From positions 1 through 46,037 of the IMG/VR virus record IMGVR_UViG_3300046096_000407: a DNA stretch of 46,037 nt. The stretch is one strand, 5' to 3'. Shown here piece after piece: positions 1 through 8,101 of this stretch. The DNA comes from a virus. Both the position numbers and the translations under genes were made by a program. The notes under the pieces are model-generated. The model was not told the DNA's origin, searched no databases, and saw only the letters and a list, made by a program, of their open reading frames with translations. The number at the start of each line of letters is the position of its first letter. Within the stretch, counting starts at the first letter, position 1.

Positions 1-264
1 CCGGCGCTTCTGCAACCACCCTCACAGGTGCTCTGGGCACCGCAACTGGAGCTGCAAATACTCTGGCCGGCGCTTCTGCAACCACCCTCACAGGTGCTCT
101 GGGCACCGCAACTGGAGCTGCAAATACTCTGGCCGGCGCTTCTGCAACCACCCTCACAGGTGCTCTGGGCACCGCAACTGGAGCTGCAAATACCCTGGCC
201 GGCGCTTCTGCAACCACCCTCACAGGTGCTCTGGGCACCGCAACTGGAGCTGCAAATACCCTGG
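1..264 (+). repeat. 66-bp tandem repeat, 4 copies, inside the tape-measure gene
   Basis: Copies begin at 1, 67, 133 and 199 and are identical except for isolated silent changes (ACT or ACC in the Asn-Thr-Leu part). The unit is exactly 22 codons, so the frame is kept; each copy encodes GASATTLTGALG followed by TATGAANTLA. The array probably continues to the left of the window. Near-identity at the DNA level points to recent expansion or homogenisation. Confidence 0.97.
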
Positions 265-2096
265 CCGAAAACTTGGCGAACCCAACTACAGGCTTGAGCG
301 GCCAAATATATTTCATGAACTCGATCTTGGGGGACAGTAGCAGTAAGGTTCTGGCTTTCCGTGAGGGGATTGCCCCCCTCAGTGAGCGCCTAGACGCCTC
401 CCAATTGGCAGTGGAGGCCCTTAGAGGCCAGATCACCTCTTTGGGTGCTGCAGCTGACGCCTCCAACATCCAATTTGACGCCTTGGCCGGTAAGCTAGCG
501 ACTGTAGACACAACAACACTCGTAACCACCTTGGGGTTGGTGTTCGAGAATCTGGCGGAGCGCATCAGCCGGGTCATGGGAAACATTTCTACAGAGCGGG
601 CAGCTGTGCGCGAGGCGGCCATCAGTATTATTGACCCACTGCAGATGAACAAACTGCAGATTGCAGACCAGGTTAGTGGGGTGATGACCGCCAAGCCTAG
701 CGACATATCCGTTCTAGGGCACGAAGAAGAAAGAAGCCGGCTGGCTGCTATCGCGACTACGGCTGACGCAAAGGTGGTAGAGGCTTCTGCAGCGTACCAG
801 AAATCCTTGGAGGCTCGCACAGCTCTAACGAATGCCAACAACACCTGGCTCTCAGCGAACCAAGAGTGGAGCGCAGCTAAGAATACTTTGGCATCCACTC
901 CTGCAGAGGTGATGACTCACGGCACTTACCAGACGATGTGGGGTGACCGAGGCTACGACTACATGGCTACTAACCCGGCTTACGCGCCTGCTCAGGCCGC
1001 TGTAGCTAAAACTCTGGCAGACCTCACCGCTGCTGGTGTAGCCTTCAGTAAGGCCAGTGAGAACTACATTGCCACAGGATTTGTAGAGAGCACAAGCGTA
1101 GTAAAGTCGGCAGCCCTAGCCGAGCAGGCCAGCGTTCAAAAGCAGCTGGCCACAGCAACTAACAAGTCATCGGAGTCGGTTCTTGCCTACCAGAAAGCCT
1201 TGCAGACGTTCATCAACACCTCTGACACCTCCGTCGGCCGCCTCTCTAAGCTCAAAGACGAGACGGTCAAATACTACGAGGCTCAGAAGGCATTGGCCGA
1301 GCTTCTGACCAACTCCGCCGCAGGCATCCGAGAGACCATTCGAAGCTACAACTTCAGCCAGATGACCGACGCCCAGAAAGCAAACGACCTGAAATCCCAG
1401 TTTGCCCAAGCCACACTCTTGGCCCAAAGCGCGACAGGGGAAGGCTTAGTTGCTGCAGGTGATAAAGTCAACTCACTAATCAACCCTCTGATTGAAGCTC
1501 TGAACAACACAGGCCAAGAAAGTTTGATTAACAAGGTTTTGGCTGATGCGGAGGGCGTCGCCACTTTGGTAGACAAGAACATCCTGTCGATGGGGGACTA
1601 CAAGGCCGATAGCTTGTACCTTCTGGACATGATTGACATGAAATTGGCAGAGCTGGACGCCACCACTGCGGGAGCGGAGGTGGTTATAGCTGCTGCTATC
1701 GCAGCCGGTGCAGACAAAACATCTAACGGCCTGCGCGGGGTAATCGCCGCTGTTCTTGGCCAATCCATCCCTGCGTTCGCTACCGGTGGATTCCACACTG
1801 GCGGTGTGCGCTTGGTCGGTGAGCACGGGCCAGAATTAGAGGCCACAGGCCCGAGTCGCATCTATAATGCTGCTCAGACCCAAAGCCTGTTGACCGGCTC
1901 CGGCGGGGACAGCACAGCGAGACTGGAAGCCTTGATTGCACAGCAGGCTGAAATCATGCGTCAACAGAGCCGCCAGTTGGAGAACATGAGTTATGAGTTG
2001 CGAGCCATTGCGGGCAGCACAGGCTACACCAGCGCAGTGCTCAAGAAAGTCACTCAAGGCGGGGAGTCCTTACAAACTACAGAGGTTGCAGCGTGA
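1..2096 (+). CDS. Tail tape-measure protein, C-terminal part (5' end outside window)
   Basis: The frame is open from the left edge (first full codon at base 3) to the stop at 2094-2096, so the start lies outside the window and about 698 residues are visible. The protein is Ala/Ser/Thr-rich with long predicted helices, as expected for the ruler that sets tail length and is threaded through the tail tube. Residues encoded at about 1770-1870 carry the Gly-rich motif typical of tape-measure C-termini (ATGGFHTGG, then VGEHGPELEATGPSRI). The N-terminal 88 residues seen here are four tandem 22-residue repeats. An internal TTG at 273 is not needed as a start because the frame runs upstream through the repeats. 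The gene overlaps the next one by 4 bases. The product call rests on the C-terminal motif, composition and position before tail-tip genes. Confidence 0.85.
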   Translation, partial: GASATTLTGALGTATGAANTLAGASATTLTGALGTATGAANTLAGASATTLTGALGTATGAANTLAGASATTLTGALGTATGAANTLAENLANPTTGLSGQIYFMNSILGDSSSKVLAFREGIAPLSERLDASQLAVEALRGQITSLGAAADASNIQFDALAGKLATVDTTTLVTTLGLVFENLAERISRVMGNISTERAAVREAAISIIDPLQMNKLQIADQVSGVMTAKPSDISVLGHEEERSRLAAIATTADAKVVEASAAYQKSLEARTALTNANNTWLSANQEWSAAKNTLASTPAEVMTHGTYQTMWGDRGYDYMATNPAYAPAQAAVAKTLADLTAAGVAFSKASENYIATGFVESTSVVKSAALAEQASVQKQLATATNKSSESVLAYQKALQTFINTSDTSVGRLSKLKDETVKYYEAQKALAELLTNSAAGIRETIRSYNFSQMTDAQKANDLKSQFAQATLLAQSATGEGLVAAGDKVNSLINPLIEALNNTGQESLINKVLADAEGVATLVDKNILSMGDYKADSLYLLDMIDMKLAELDATTAGAEVVIAAAIAAGADKTSNGLRGVIAAVLGQSIPAFATGGFHTGGVRLVGEHGPELEATGPSRIYNAAQTQSLLTGSGGDSTARLEALIAQQAEIMRQQSRQLENMSYELRAIAGSTGYTSAVLKKVTQGGESLQTTEVAA

Positions 2097-3679
2097 AAGT
2101 AATCAAACCTACTCCGGTCACAGCCGGGGCCTTCGCCAGAGCCAGCACTGCTACCTACATAAACAGTGCTGGCGTCATGCAGACCGCTGCCATCGACGTG
2201 CCGCGTGTAACCTTCGACCCTACCACCAAGGCTTTCCAAGGCTATTTAGCTGAGCTGGCCACCACCAACCTGCAAATTCACAGCAGCCAGTTCGGGGATG
2301 TGGCATGGACAAAGACTGGTACCACCGTTGCGGTAAACACCGCAACGGCACCCGACGGCACCACCTCCATGGACCGACTGGTCGAGGATAGCAGCACAGG
2401 GGCACACACCCTCACGTCTGCCGGTCGAAGTGTCACCGCCGGTCAGGCCTACACGTTCTCTGTCTTCGTGAAGGCTGATTCCGGCTCCCGTCGCATCGGC
2501 CTGTCTCCGGGCTACTCGCCGCACTTCGCTTCCACAGACTTCGCTATCTTTGACTTGGCCACAGGGGCCTTCACTAGCACCGGAACTCTGACCTGCGCTG
2601 TAACTGCGTTTGACGGGGGCATCTACCGTATTGCAGGCAAGGCTACTGCCTTGTCCACCGGCTCAGCGACCAGTCGTATTGAGTTGGTGAGCGGCGCAAC
2701 TAGCACCTACACAGGTGACGGTACGTCCAGCGTGTTCCTCTGGGGTGCTCAATACGAGCAAGGTAACCTGTCCAGCTACTACGCGACAACTCACCTCACC
2801 GCAACCCGCGCAGCAGACATGGCAGCAGGAGGCTTGGTCTACACCAATGTGACTGACGTGGACGCAGCCTACGCCGCTGGTACCCCCTACACAATCAATC
2901 AGCGGGTGACTTACGACAAGCAGATTTGGGAGTGCATCCTGTCACCTAGCACAGGCAACACCCCCACAACGTCACCAACGTACTGGCTCAACAAAGGGCC
3001 CTCAAATTCGTGGGCCGCCTTTGACTCTCAAGTCAGCACAGCCAGCACAGCAGCTACGGAGCAGATTTACATATTGAAGCCCGGGTACGCCTCCGGCTTG
3101 AGCCTGTTTGGGTTGGTCGGGTCTAGCGTGGAGGTGAGTGTATTGAGTGAGCCCGGTGGAGCCCTGCTGCGCTCCTCGGTCTTCCTCTTGGACGGCGCTA
3201 TCATATCTGACTGGTACCAATACTACTTCTCCGAGGCGGAGCAACAGACCGAGTACATCCTGACAGACCTCTCCACTTACGACTTGTCCTACGTTACCGT
3301 TCGGATTGTTGGCTCCACTACCCGCTGTGGGCATCTCAGCGTTGGCAAGGTGATAGACCTTGGGGGTTCCCAATATGGAGCTTCCGTCGGCATTACAGAC
3401 TACAGCACAAAAAAGACTGACGCCAATGGCGTTACCACCTTTGTGCAAAAGGGCTACAGCAAAGACCTGAGCGTGAACACCCTGTTTGACAAGTCCCAGT
3501 TGAACGGCATCTACAAGACCTTGGCAGGCCTGCGGGCCACACCTTGTACGTGGATTGTGGCTGATGAGGCGGAATACGCGCAGCTTACCACCTTCGGAAA
3601 CATCCGAGACTTCTCTATTAACGTAGAATACTACTCTACATCCCTCTGCAACTTTGACATCCAAGGGCTATCCGAATGA
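2093..3679 (+). CDS. Tail/minor structural protein with carbohydrate-binding-like modules
   Basis: 528 residues from a GTG at 2093 whose GTGA overlaps the tape-measure stop, so the two are probably translationally coupled. The N-terminus (ARASTATYINSAG) is one I recognise from phage tail proteins placed just after the tape measure. Residues about 50-225 look like a beta-sandwich of the carbohydrate-binding type (FSVFVKADSG, SSVFLWGAQ). Residues about 260-300 resemble a CBM5/12-like segment (YTINQRVTYDKQIWECI ... YWLNKG). The C-terminal third has no recognised domain. It probably sits at the tail tip or fibre base and may touch host surface sugars. Exact role is inference from fold and position. 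Confidence 0.65.
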   Translation: MKVIKPTPVTAGAFARASTATYINSAGVMQTAAIDVPRVTFDPTTKAFQGYLAELATTNLQIHSSQFGDVAWTKTGTTVAVNTATAPDGTTSMDRLVEDSSTGAHTLTSAGRSVTAGQAYTFSVFVKADSGSRRIGLSPGYSPHFASTDFAIFDLATGAFTSTGTLTCAVTAFDGGIYRIAGKATALSTGSATSRIELVSGATSTYTGDGTSSVFLWGAQYEQGNLSSYYATTHLTATRAADMAAGGLVYTNVTDVDAAYAAGTPYTINQRVTYDKQIWECILSPSTGNTPTTSPTYWLNKGPSNSWAAFDSQVSTASTAATEQIYILKPGYASGLSLFGLVGSSVEVSVLSEPGGALLRSSVFLLDGAIISDWYQYYFSEAEQQTEYILTDLSTYDLSYVTVRIVGSTTRCGHLSVGKVIDLGGSQYGASVGITDYSTKKTDANGVTTFVQKGYSKDLSVNTLFDKSQLNGIYKTLAGLRATPCTWIVADEAEYAQLTTFGNIRDFSINVEYYSTSLCNFDIQGLSE

Positions 3680-4137
3680 CCGTACTTATCCCAATCAACA
3701 CCACACCCGCACCAAGTCGTGTGGATACGCCCAACTTTGCTGCAAGGGCTGACGCGTACCACGCTTGGCTGCCGTCTGCTGTGGATGCAATGAATCTGCA
3801 GAACGCGGAGAACAATGCCCTGAACGCGACGGTAGTTGCTGCCGCTGCGTCCGTGGTGGCCGACCGGGTTTTGACTCAGGCGGCTGCGGCGACTGTCACA
3901 GCTACAAACCCGTCAGTCAACGCAGCAGCAGCAGCAGCGAGCGCCACTGCTGCTGCCCTCTCAGCGAGCCAAGCTTTGGCTGCTGTCCCCGAAGGGCCTT
4001 TTAGGCTAAACCCACAAACCATAACCGCTAGCATTGTTGTCCCAGCGAACTATAATGCTGCAAGTGTCGGCCCCATAACCGTCGCAAGCGGAGTCACCGT
4101 CACCATTTCCACCAACTCAGTCTGGAGCATCCACTAA
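3676..4137 (+). CDS. Small Ala-rich tail-fibre-associated protein
   Basis: 153 residues; the ATG overlaps the previous stop (ATGA at 3676). Residues about 50-105 are a long Ala-rich helix or coiled coil (NAAAAAASATAAALSASQAL), the kind of rod that connects fibre heads to the tail. The C-terminal 40 residues (PQTITASIVVPANYNAAS ... VTVTISTNSVWSIH) are a beta segment often seen at fibre C-termini. It lies between two structural genes and ends in a one-base overlap with the large fibre gene, so it probably works in the same tail-tip assembly. No enzymatic motif seen. Confidence 0.6.
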   Translation: MTVLIPINTTPAPSRVDTPNFAARADAYHAWLPSAVDAMNLQNAENNALNATVVAAAASVVADRVLTQAAAATVTATNPSVNAAAAAASATAAALSASQALAAVPEGPFRLNPQTITASIVVPANYNAASVGPITVASGVTVTISTNSVWSIH

Positions 4138-5819
4138 TGTCAACCCTCGTAACATATAACGTCACTACCCCTAATAGTAGTGCAGTCCAGTTTCCCTCTG
4201 GCCTTAACACACCTACAGTAACCGCAACTAACGCAACCATAGATAACCTAATTACGGGTAATCTAACTACACCACAGGGTGGACCTATAGAAATAGGTAA
4301 GTACGTTGACTTTCACTCCTCTAATAGTATAGATTATAACGCCCGAATTGAGGTGCTTGACGGTTCTGTAGTTGGTGGTAGTGCTTTCAACCTGTACGCT
4401 GGTTCTTTTAACTCCGCAGGCCCAATAACTGCGCCCGGTCTAGTCCTAAGTTCTGGCCTTAGCTTTGGCTTTTCAATGACTACATTTGCCACAGGTCTTA
4501 AGCTAAAGGTAGCAAACTTACCACTTAGCGATGATAGCACTAGAGATATTCTACGAATTGAAGGTGTAGCGGGCCCTTGGACAGCCGATGCTGTAAGTTT
4601 TGGTATAACAATTCAAAACCGCAGCGGGCCTCGTGTAAATGTTGACTACGGTTACACCTTTGGCTGTTCTTTTGAACTTTGGACAGAGGTAGACGGTACT
4701 GTATCCGTGTGGGCTACGCTACCCAACGGCTTTTTCAATATGCAGTTTAATGTAGTTAGTTCTTCTAACTGCACGATATACCCACAGGGAGTAGGTGGCA
4801 CACCTACAGGTACATTACTTTATGCTACACCAGTTTGTACAGTAAATAGTAATACATCGGCGGGTGCGTATGCTCTTAGGAGTAATACCACAGGTGCAGT
4901 CAATACATCTTTCGGCCTTCATGCCCTGTACTCTAATACTACAGGTTCGAATAATACAGGTGTTGGTAAGGGTGCGCTAGAGTACAACACCACAGGTTAC
5001 CATAACACAGGTGTTGGTGTTAACTCCTTGCGGGATAACACAACGGGTTATTATAATACAGGGGTGGGTCTGAACGCATTGGTATCCAATACTACAGGTT
5101 ACTATAATACAGGTATTGGTATTTCGGCATTGGCCTCTACTACAACAGGCTCTCTTAATGTTGGTATAGGTGTTGACGCGCTAGGCTCGAACTCAACAGG
5201 TACTAGTAATGCTGCAATTGGTGTTAATGCAATGCAGAACAGTACCAGTGCTGGTGGTTGTGTTGCCGTGGGCAAGGACGCTCTACGCTACGTTACCACT
5301 GGTAACTACAACATAGCAGTGGGTCACGCAGCAGGTAGTGGTATTACTTCAGGAATATCCAATATTTCTATTGGTGGTTTAGCATCTAATGATTCCTATA
5401 CCCCTGCATTCAATATCACAACTCAAAGTGACTACGCATCTTTTGGGTCTACATCTCTAACCAACGCCTACATACAAGTTGCTTGGACTACTACTTCTGA
5501 CGTTCGTTACAAAACTGACTTTGCAGAAGTACCCCACGGTCTTGACTTCTTAACTAAGGTGACACCCACAGCTTTCCGATACAAGCAGTCCAAGGACGCT
5601 ACAGAAGGTGTAGGTGACTTGCGCTACGGTTTCAAGGCTCAAGAGATTCTTGCACTCGAAGGCGAAAACCCAGTCATCATCGACGTTAATGACCCAGATA
5701 CTCTACGCTTCAAAGAGCAGTCCATGATGGCTGTGATGGTTAATGCAATCAAAGAGCTAAAGGTAGAACTTGATAATATCAAGTCCGACTTTGACCTTTA
5801 CAAATCAACCTACCCCTAA
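4137..5819 (+). CDS. Tail fibre with beta-roll repeats and C-terminal S74 self-cleaving chaperone
   Basis: 560 residues; start ATG shares one base with the previous stop. Residues about 242-420 hold roughly ten 15-16-residue repeats of the pattern NTTGxxNTGVGxxAL, which predict a trimeric left-handed beta-roll like YadA-type heads. The C-terminal ~107 residues match the intramolecular chaperone / peptidase S74 domain: Ser454-Asp-Val-Arg-Tyr-Lys459 is the Ser/Lys dyad, with predicted autocleavage just before Ser454, and the end is a helical LKVELDNIKSDFDLY coiled coil. In known families the domain trimerises the fibre and is then released. Base composition is visibly AT-richer than the flanking tail genes, suggesting acquisition from another phage. 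Likely the host-recognition fibre. Confidence 0.85.
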   Translation: MSTLVTYNVTTPNSSAVQFPSGLNTPTVTATNATIDNLITGNLTTPQGGPIEIGKYVDFHSSNSIDYNARIEVLDGSVVGGSAFNLYAGSFNSAGPITAPGLVLSSGLSFGFSMTTFATGLKLKVANLPLSDDSTRDILRIEGVAGPWTADAVSFGITIQNRSGPRVNVDYGYTFGCSFELWTEVDGTVSVWATLPNGFFNMQFNVVSSSNCTIYPQGVGGTPTGTLLYATPVCTVNSNTSAGAYALRSNTTGAVNTSFGLHALYSNTTGSNNTGVGKGALEYNTTGYHNTGVGVNSLRDNTTGYYNTGVGLNALVSNTTGYYNTGIGISALASTTTGSLNVGIGVDALGSNSTGTSNAAIGVNAMQNSTSAGGCVAVGKDALRYVTTGNYNIAVGHAAGSGITSGISNISIGGLASNDSYTPAFNITTQSDYASFGSTSLTNAYIQVAWTTTSDVRYKTDFAEVPHGLDFLTKVTPTAFRYKQSKDATEGVGDLRYGFKAQEILALEGENPVIIDVNDPDTLRFKEQSMMAVMVNAIKELKVELDNIKSDFDLYKSTYP

Positions 5820-5835
5820 ACCGAAGGAATCTAAA

Positions 5836-6165
5836 ATGGAAAATACAGAAAATACAGAAAGCATGACAACACCAGACCCAGCGCCCCCGCCCGGCCCAAA
5901 CCTCGGGAGGATTCACGCTTCAACAATGGACTCAGTTGACCTGATTAACAGCTTACTAGCTGGTACTTCATCCCAAGAGAGCGAAAGTATAATCGCTCGA
6001 AACGTAGCACACATCTACACAATCAAGGCGAAGTACGGGTGGTCGGAGGTTGAGCTGGAGCCATTTGTTGATGTGATTGCAGACGTTGCTGAAGCATATC
6101 CCTCGCTAGCAACGGAGGCTGAGGTGCTGGCTCGTATGGTTGAGCTAGGAACCCCCAACCCATAA
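5836..6165 (+). CDS. Hypothetical protein after tail fibre
   Basis: 109 residues from the ATG at 5836, chosen because AAGGA lies 8 bases upstream; a longer upstream reading would overlap the fibre gene. The first 35 residues are acidic and Pro-rich (ENTENTES, PDPAPPPGP). The rest is helical and acidic (ESIIARNVAHIYTIKAKYGW). It occupies the place where phages often keep a fibre-assembly chaperone or tail accessory protein, but I recognise no domain. Confidence 0.7.
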   Translation: MENTENTESMTTPDPAPPPGPNLGRIHASTMDSVDLINSLLAGTSSQESESIIARNVAHIYTIKAKYGWSEVELEPFVDVIADVAEAYPSLATEAEVLARMVELGTPNP

Positions 6166-6181
6166 CTGCCAATCTCATCAT

Positions 6182-6221
6182 AACCTGCAGCGCCTCACAA
6201 GGGTTCTGCAGGTTTTGCTTT
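6182..6221 (+). terminator. Probable rho-independent terminator after tail genes
   Basis: Nine-base perfect inverted repeat AACCTGCAG (6182-6190) / CTGCAGGTT (6206-6214) with a 15-base loop, followed by TTGCTTT. It sits between the tail block and the lysis block. The loop is long for a classical terminator, so partial read-through into the lysis genes is likely. Confidence 0.6.
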
Positions 6222-6256
6222 ATGCTTCGCATAACCCAAATCACAAGGTCCTTGCG

Positions 6257-6442
6257 ATGTTTCAATTACTCAAATCCCGGACTGTCCAGTTCGCCCTAGC
6301 ACTAGCGGTGCTTTCCATTCTGCAAGGCTACGTCGGCTTGCTGCCCCTGACCCAAGTTGAGCAGATGCTCGTTGGCATTGCCATCAGCGTAGCTATCACG
6401 CTGCTGCGTATCATCACAACTCAGCCGGTGTCAGAGAAATGA
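6257..6442 (+). CDS. Small two-TM membrane protein (holin-like)
   Basis: 61 residues from the ATG at 6257 (AAGG 8 bases upstream). Hydrophobic stretches at about residues 10-30 (VQFALALAVLSILQGYVGLL) and 37-52 (QMLVGIAISVAITLLRI) with charged ends indicate two membrane helices. It is the first gene of a four-gene overlapping cassette with an endolysin and a second holin-like protein, so a role in timing or modulating lysis is likely. It could be a holin, antiholin or pinholin; sequence alone does not decide. Confidence 0.65.
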   Translation: MFQLLKSRTVQFALALAVLSILQGYVGLLPLTQVEQMLVGIAISVAITLLRIITTQPVSEK

Positions 6443-6840
6443 CCTCTTACAGCCGCCGCAGTACAGACAACCGGGTAGGGGATATTGAGACCCTAATCTC
6501 TGAAGAGAATGACCCCAAGCAGCGAGCCTTCCTAATCATTCTCAACAGTATCAACGCCTCTATGGTGGCCAATACAGATGCCACCCGCGAAGTGGCCGAC
6601 AAGCTGGACAACCACCTGTCCCTGTTCGAGAAAAAGTCCGAAGCTGACGCCCTGCTGCTCAACCAAGGTCGGGGGGCTTGGAAGGTTTTGGCTTGGGTCT
6701 TGGGCACCGCACAGGTCGCAATCTTGGCCATCTCCGGGTACGTTTTTTCCGACCTAGAGAAATTGCATGATGGCCAGCAAACCTCCAGACTTGCTGAGGC
6801 CCGCCTTGAGGTGCGGATTTCCAACTTGGAACGCAAATGA
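6439..6840 (+). CDS. Single-TM coiled-coil protein of the lysis cassette
   Basis: 133 residues; ATGA overlap with the previous gene. Residues 1-80 are charged and helical. About 82-104 form one membrane helix (VLAWVLGTAQVAILAISGYV), and the C-terminal 28 residues are a heptad-like helix (SRLAEARLEVRISNLERK). The layout resembles XhlA/hemolysin-type phage membrane proteins or a spanin-like bridge. No lipobox, and no classical Rz/Rz1 pair, was found in the cassette, so this gene is one candidate for that role. Function inferred from position only. Confidence 0.6.
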   Translation: MTSYSRRSTDNRVGDIETLISEENDPKQRAFLIILNSINASMVANTDATREVADKLDNHLSLFEKKSEADALLLNQGRGAWKVLAWVLGTAQVAILAISGYVFSDLEKLHDGQQTSRLAEARLEVRISNLERK

Positions 6841-7277
6841 ACCTCTCCCCTCACTTCAACCTGACCGAGTTCTGTGCTTCTCAAACAGCAGCACGGCACG
6901 GAATCGACAACAGCTTACCGATTGAACTGTATGAAGCAGCGAAAAGAACCTGTCTCGGACTTGAAGAAGTTCGAGTTCTTCTTCGGTCTAATCCAATTAG
7001 GCTTAGCTCTGGTTACCGCTGTCCTGCTCTCAATAGCCTTCTAGGCTCTCGAAGTACAAGTCAGCACTTGAAGGCAGAGGCTGTAGATTTTACCTGCCCT
7101 ACTTACGGTAGCGTAGACAAGATCGTTAGGGCTATCGTAAATAGCCCTATACAGTATGACCAGTTAATACGTGAGTTTGATAAGCACGGTGGTGGATGGG
7201 TACACATTAGTTTTAGTGACAAGCCTAAATGTCAGGCACTAATTATTGACCAAGATGGAACAAGGGCATACACATGA
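6837..7277 (+). CDS. Endolysin, peptidase M15 family (zinc D-Ala/L-Ala peptidase fold)
   Basis: 146 residues; ATGA overlap with the gene before and after. The zinc-binding signature of the M15/VanY family is complete: SQHLKAEAVDF gives His77 and Asp84, and WVHISF gives His123. The conserved SSGYRCPALNSLLG (about 57-70) precedes them. The length matches single-domain phage M15_3 endolysins that cut peptide cross-links of Gram-negative peptidoglycan. No signal peptide, so release would depend on the neighbouring holin(s). Base composition is somewhat AT-richer than the tail genes. Confidence 0.9.
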   Translation: MNLSPHFNLTEFCASQTAARHGIDNSLPIELYEAAKRTCLGLEEVRVLLRSNPIRLSSGYRCPALNSLLGSRSTSQHLKAEAVDFTCPTYGSVDKIVRAIVNSPIQYDQLIREFDKHGGGWVHISFSDKPKCQALIIDQDGTRAYT

Positions 7278-7780
7278 GCGATTGGATTAAGACACTAGCC
7301 CCGCTTTTGGGGACGGCGCTGGGCGGCCCTCTTGGAGGTGCCGCTGCTGCTTTCATTGCTGACAAGCTAGGCCTTGAGTCTAAAACACTTGAGTCAGTTA
7401 CAGAAGTTTTGAATAGCGGGAAGATGTCACCCGAACAGATTTCCCAAATCAAGTTGGCAGAAGTGGACTTCAAGAAGTTCATGGCTGACCACGAGATTAA
7501 GTTGGAGCAGATTTCTGCAGACGACAGAAAGTCTGCGCGTGATATGCAGGTGTCTTCAAGGTCTGCAACTCCTGCTGTGCTTACATACCTGATAACTATG
7601 GGATTCTTCGGGGTTTTAACTGTTATGCTGTTTTACCCTGAAACTAAAGAATCTGCTCCGCTAATGATTATGTTAGGAGCGCTTGGTACGGCTTGGACTA
7701 GCGCCTGTGCCTATTGGTTCGGAAAGAACGCAGGCAGTGATCGCACCAAAGAATTGTTAGCTCAAGCCACTATCAAGTAG
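7274..7780 (+). CDS. Holin, three-TM GTA-holin-like
   Basis: 168 residues; ATGA overlap with the endolysin. The N-terminus (LAPLLGTALGGPLGGAAAAF) is a Gly/Ala hydrophobic helix. A charged central part follows (KKFMADHEIKLEQISADDRKSARDMQV), then two more hydrophobic segments near 105-125 and 130-150 (MIMLGALGTAWTSACAYWF). This order matches the three-TM holin family of gene-transfer agents and many phages. Last rightward gene in the window; its stop overlaps the stop of a leftward gene by 8 bases. Confidence 0.8.
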   Translation: MSDWIKTLAPLLGTALGGPLGGAAAAFIADKLGLESKTLESVTEVLNSGKMSPEQISQIKLAEVDFKKFMADHEIKLEQISADDRKSARDMQVSSRSATPAVLTYLITMGFFGVLTVMLFYPETKESAPLMIMLGALGTAWTSACAYWFGKNAGSDRTKELLAQATIK

Positions 7781-8093
7781 CTGAGCTAAAGAAAGCCAAG
7801 AAGAGCGGGTCCGTAGGGGCCCGCACTTTTGTCGGCTCTGCCAATGGTACCCGAATGCCGTCGCAGTACACAACCGAAGGCACGGCCACCAATTCGTAGC
7901 GGGCTACCGGCCTGCCCACACCTGCGGACGGGACCTTGCCGGCAACCCTCACCACACCAGAAGCGGTGAGCCTGGTTAGCACCGTGGCAATAGTGCCATC
8001 CGATAACCCAGTCTTGTTGACAAGTTCGGCACGGGTCCCAGGCATAGCCAAGAACACTTTTGTTTCTGAGGGGGTGAGGGCAGATTTTTTCAT
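7773..8093 (-). CDS. Winged helix-turn-helix DNA-binding protein
   Basis: 106 residues; ATG at 8093 with AGGAAAC upstream. Residues about 5-55 form a winged HTH of the MarR/helix_turn_helix type (LTPSETKVFLAM, TRAELVNKTGLSDGTIATVLTRLTASGVVRV), and the following RPVARYEL is a likely wing. Last gene of the leftward replication block, 8 bases after SbcC. A transcriptional regulator role is likely, possibly on the late promoter; the target is unknown. Confidence 0.7.
   Translation of the reverse strand: MKKSALTPSETKVFLAMPGTRAELVNKTGLSDGTIATVLTRLTASGVVRVAGKVPSAGVGRPVARYELVAVPSVVYCDGIRVPLAEPTKVRAPTDPLFLAFFSSAT
7805..7830 (+). terminator. Terminator of the rightward late operon
   Basis: GCGGGTCC (7805-7812) pairs with GGGCCCGC (7817-7824), with one G-U pair, over a GTAG loop, followed by ACTTTTG. 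It lies 25 bases after the holin stop, inside the 3' end of the convergent gene, so that coding sequence and terminator share the same DNA. Confidence 0.65.
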
Positions 8094-8101
8094 CAGGTTT
8101 C

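Noticed and set aside
28-297. Open frame through the 66-bp repeat encoding LWAPQLELQ-type repeats
   Set aside because: Out of frame with the tape-measure reading, which continues in frame from base 3 to 2096; a by-product of the repeat.
4890-5340. CRISPR-like regular repeats of about 45 bases
   Set aside because: Period is 15 codons, the copies are diverged, and the pattern follows protein beta-roll repeats in an intact gene.
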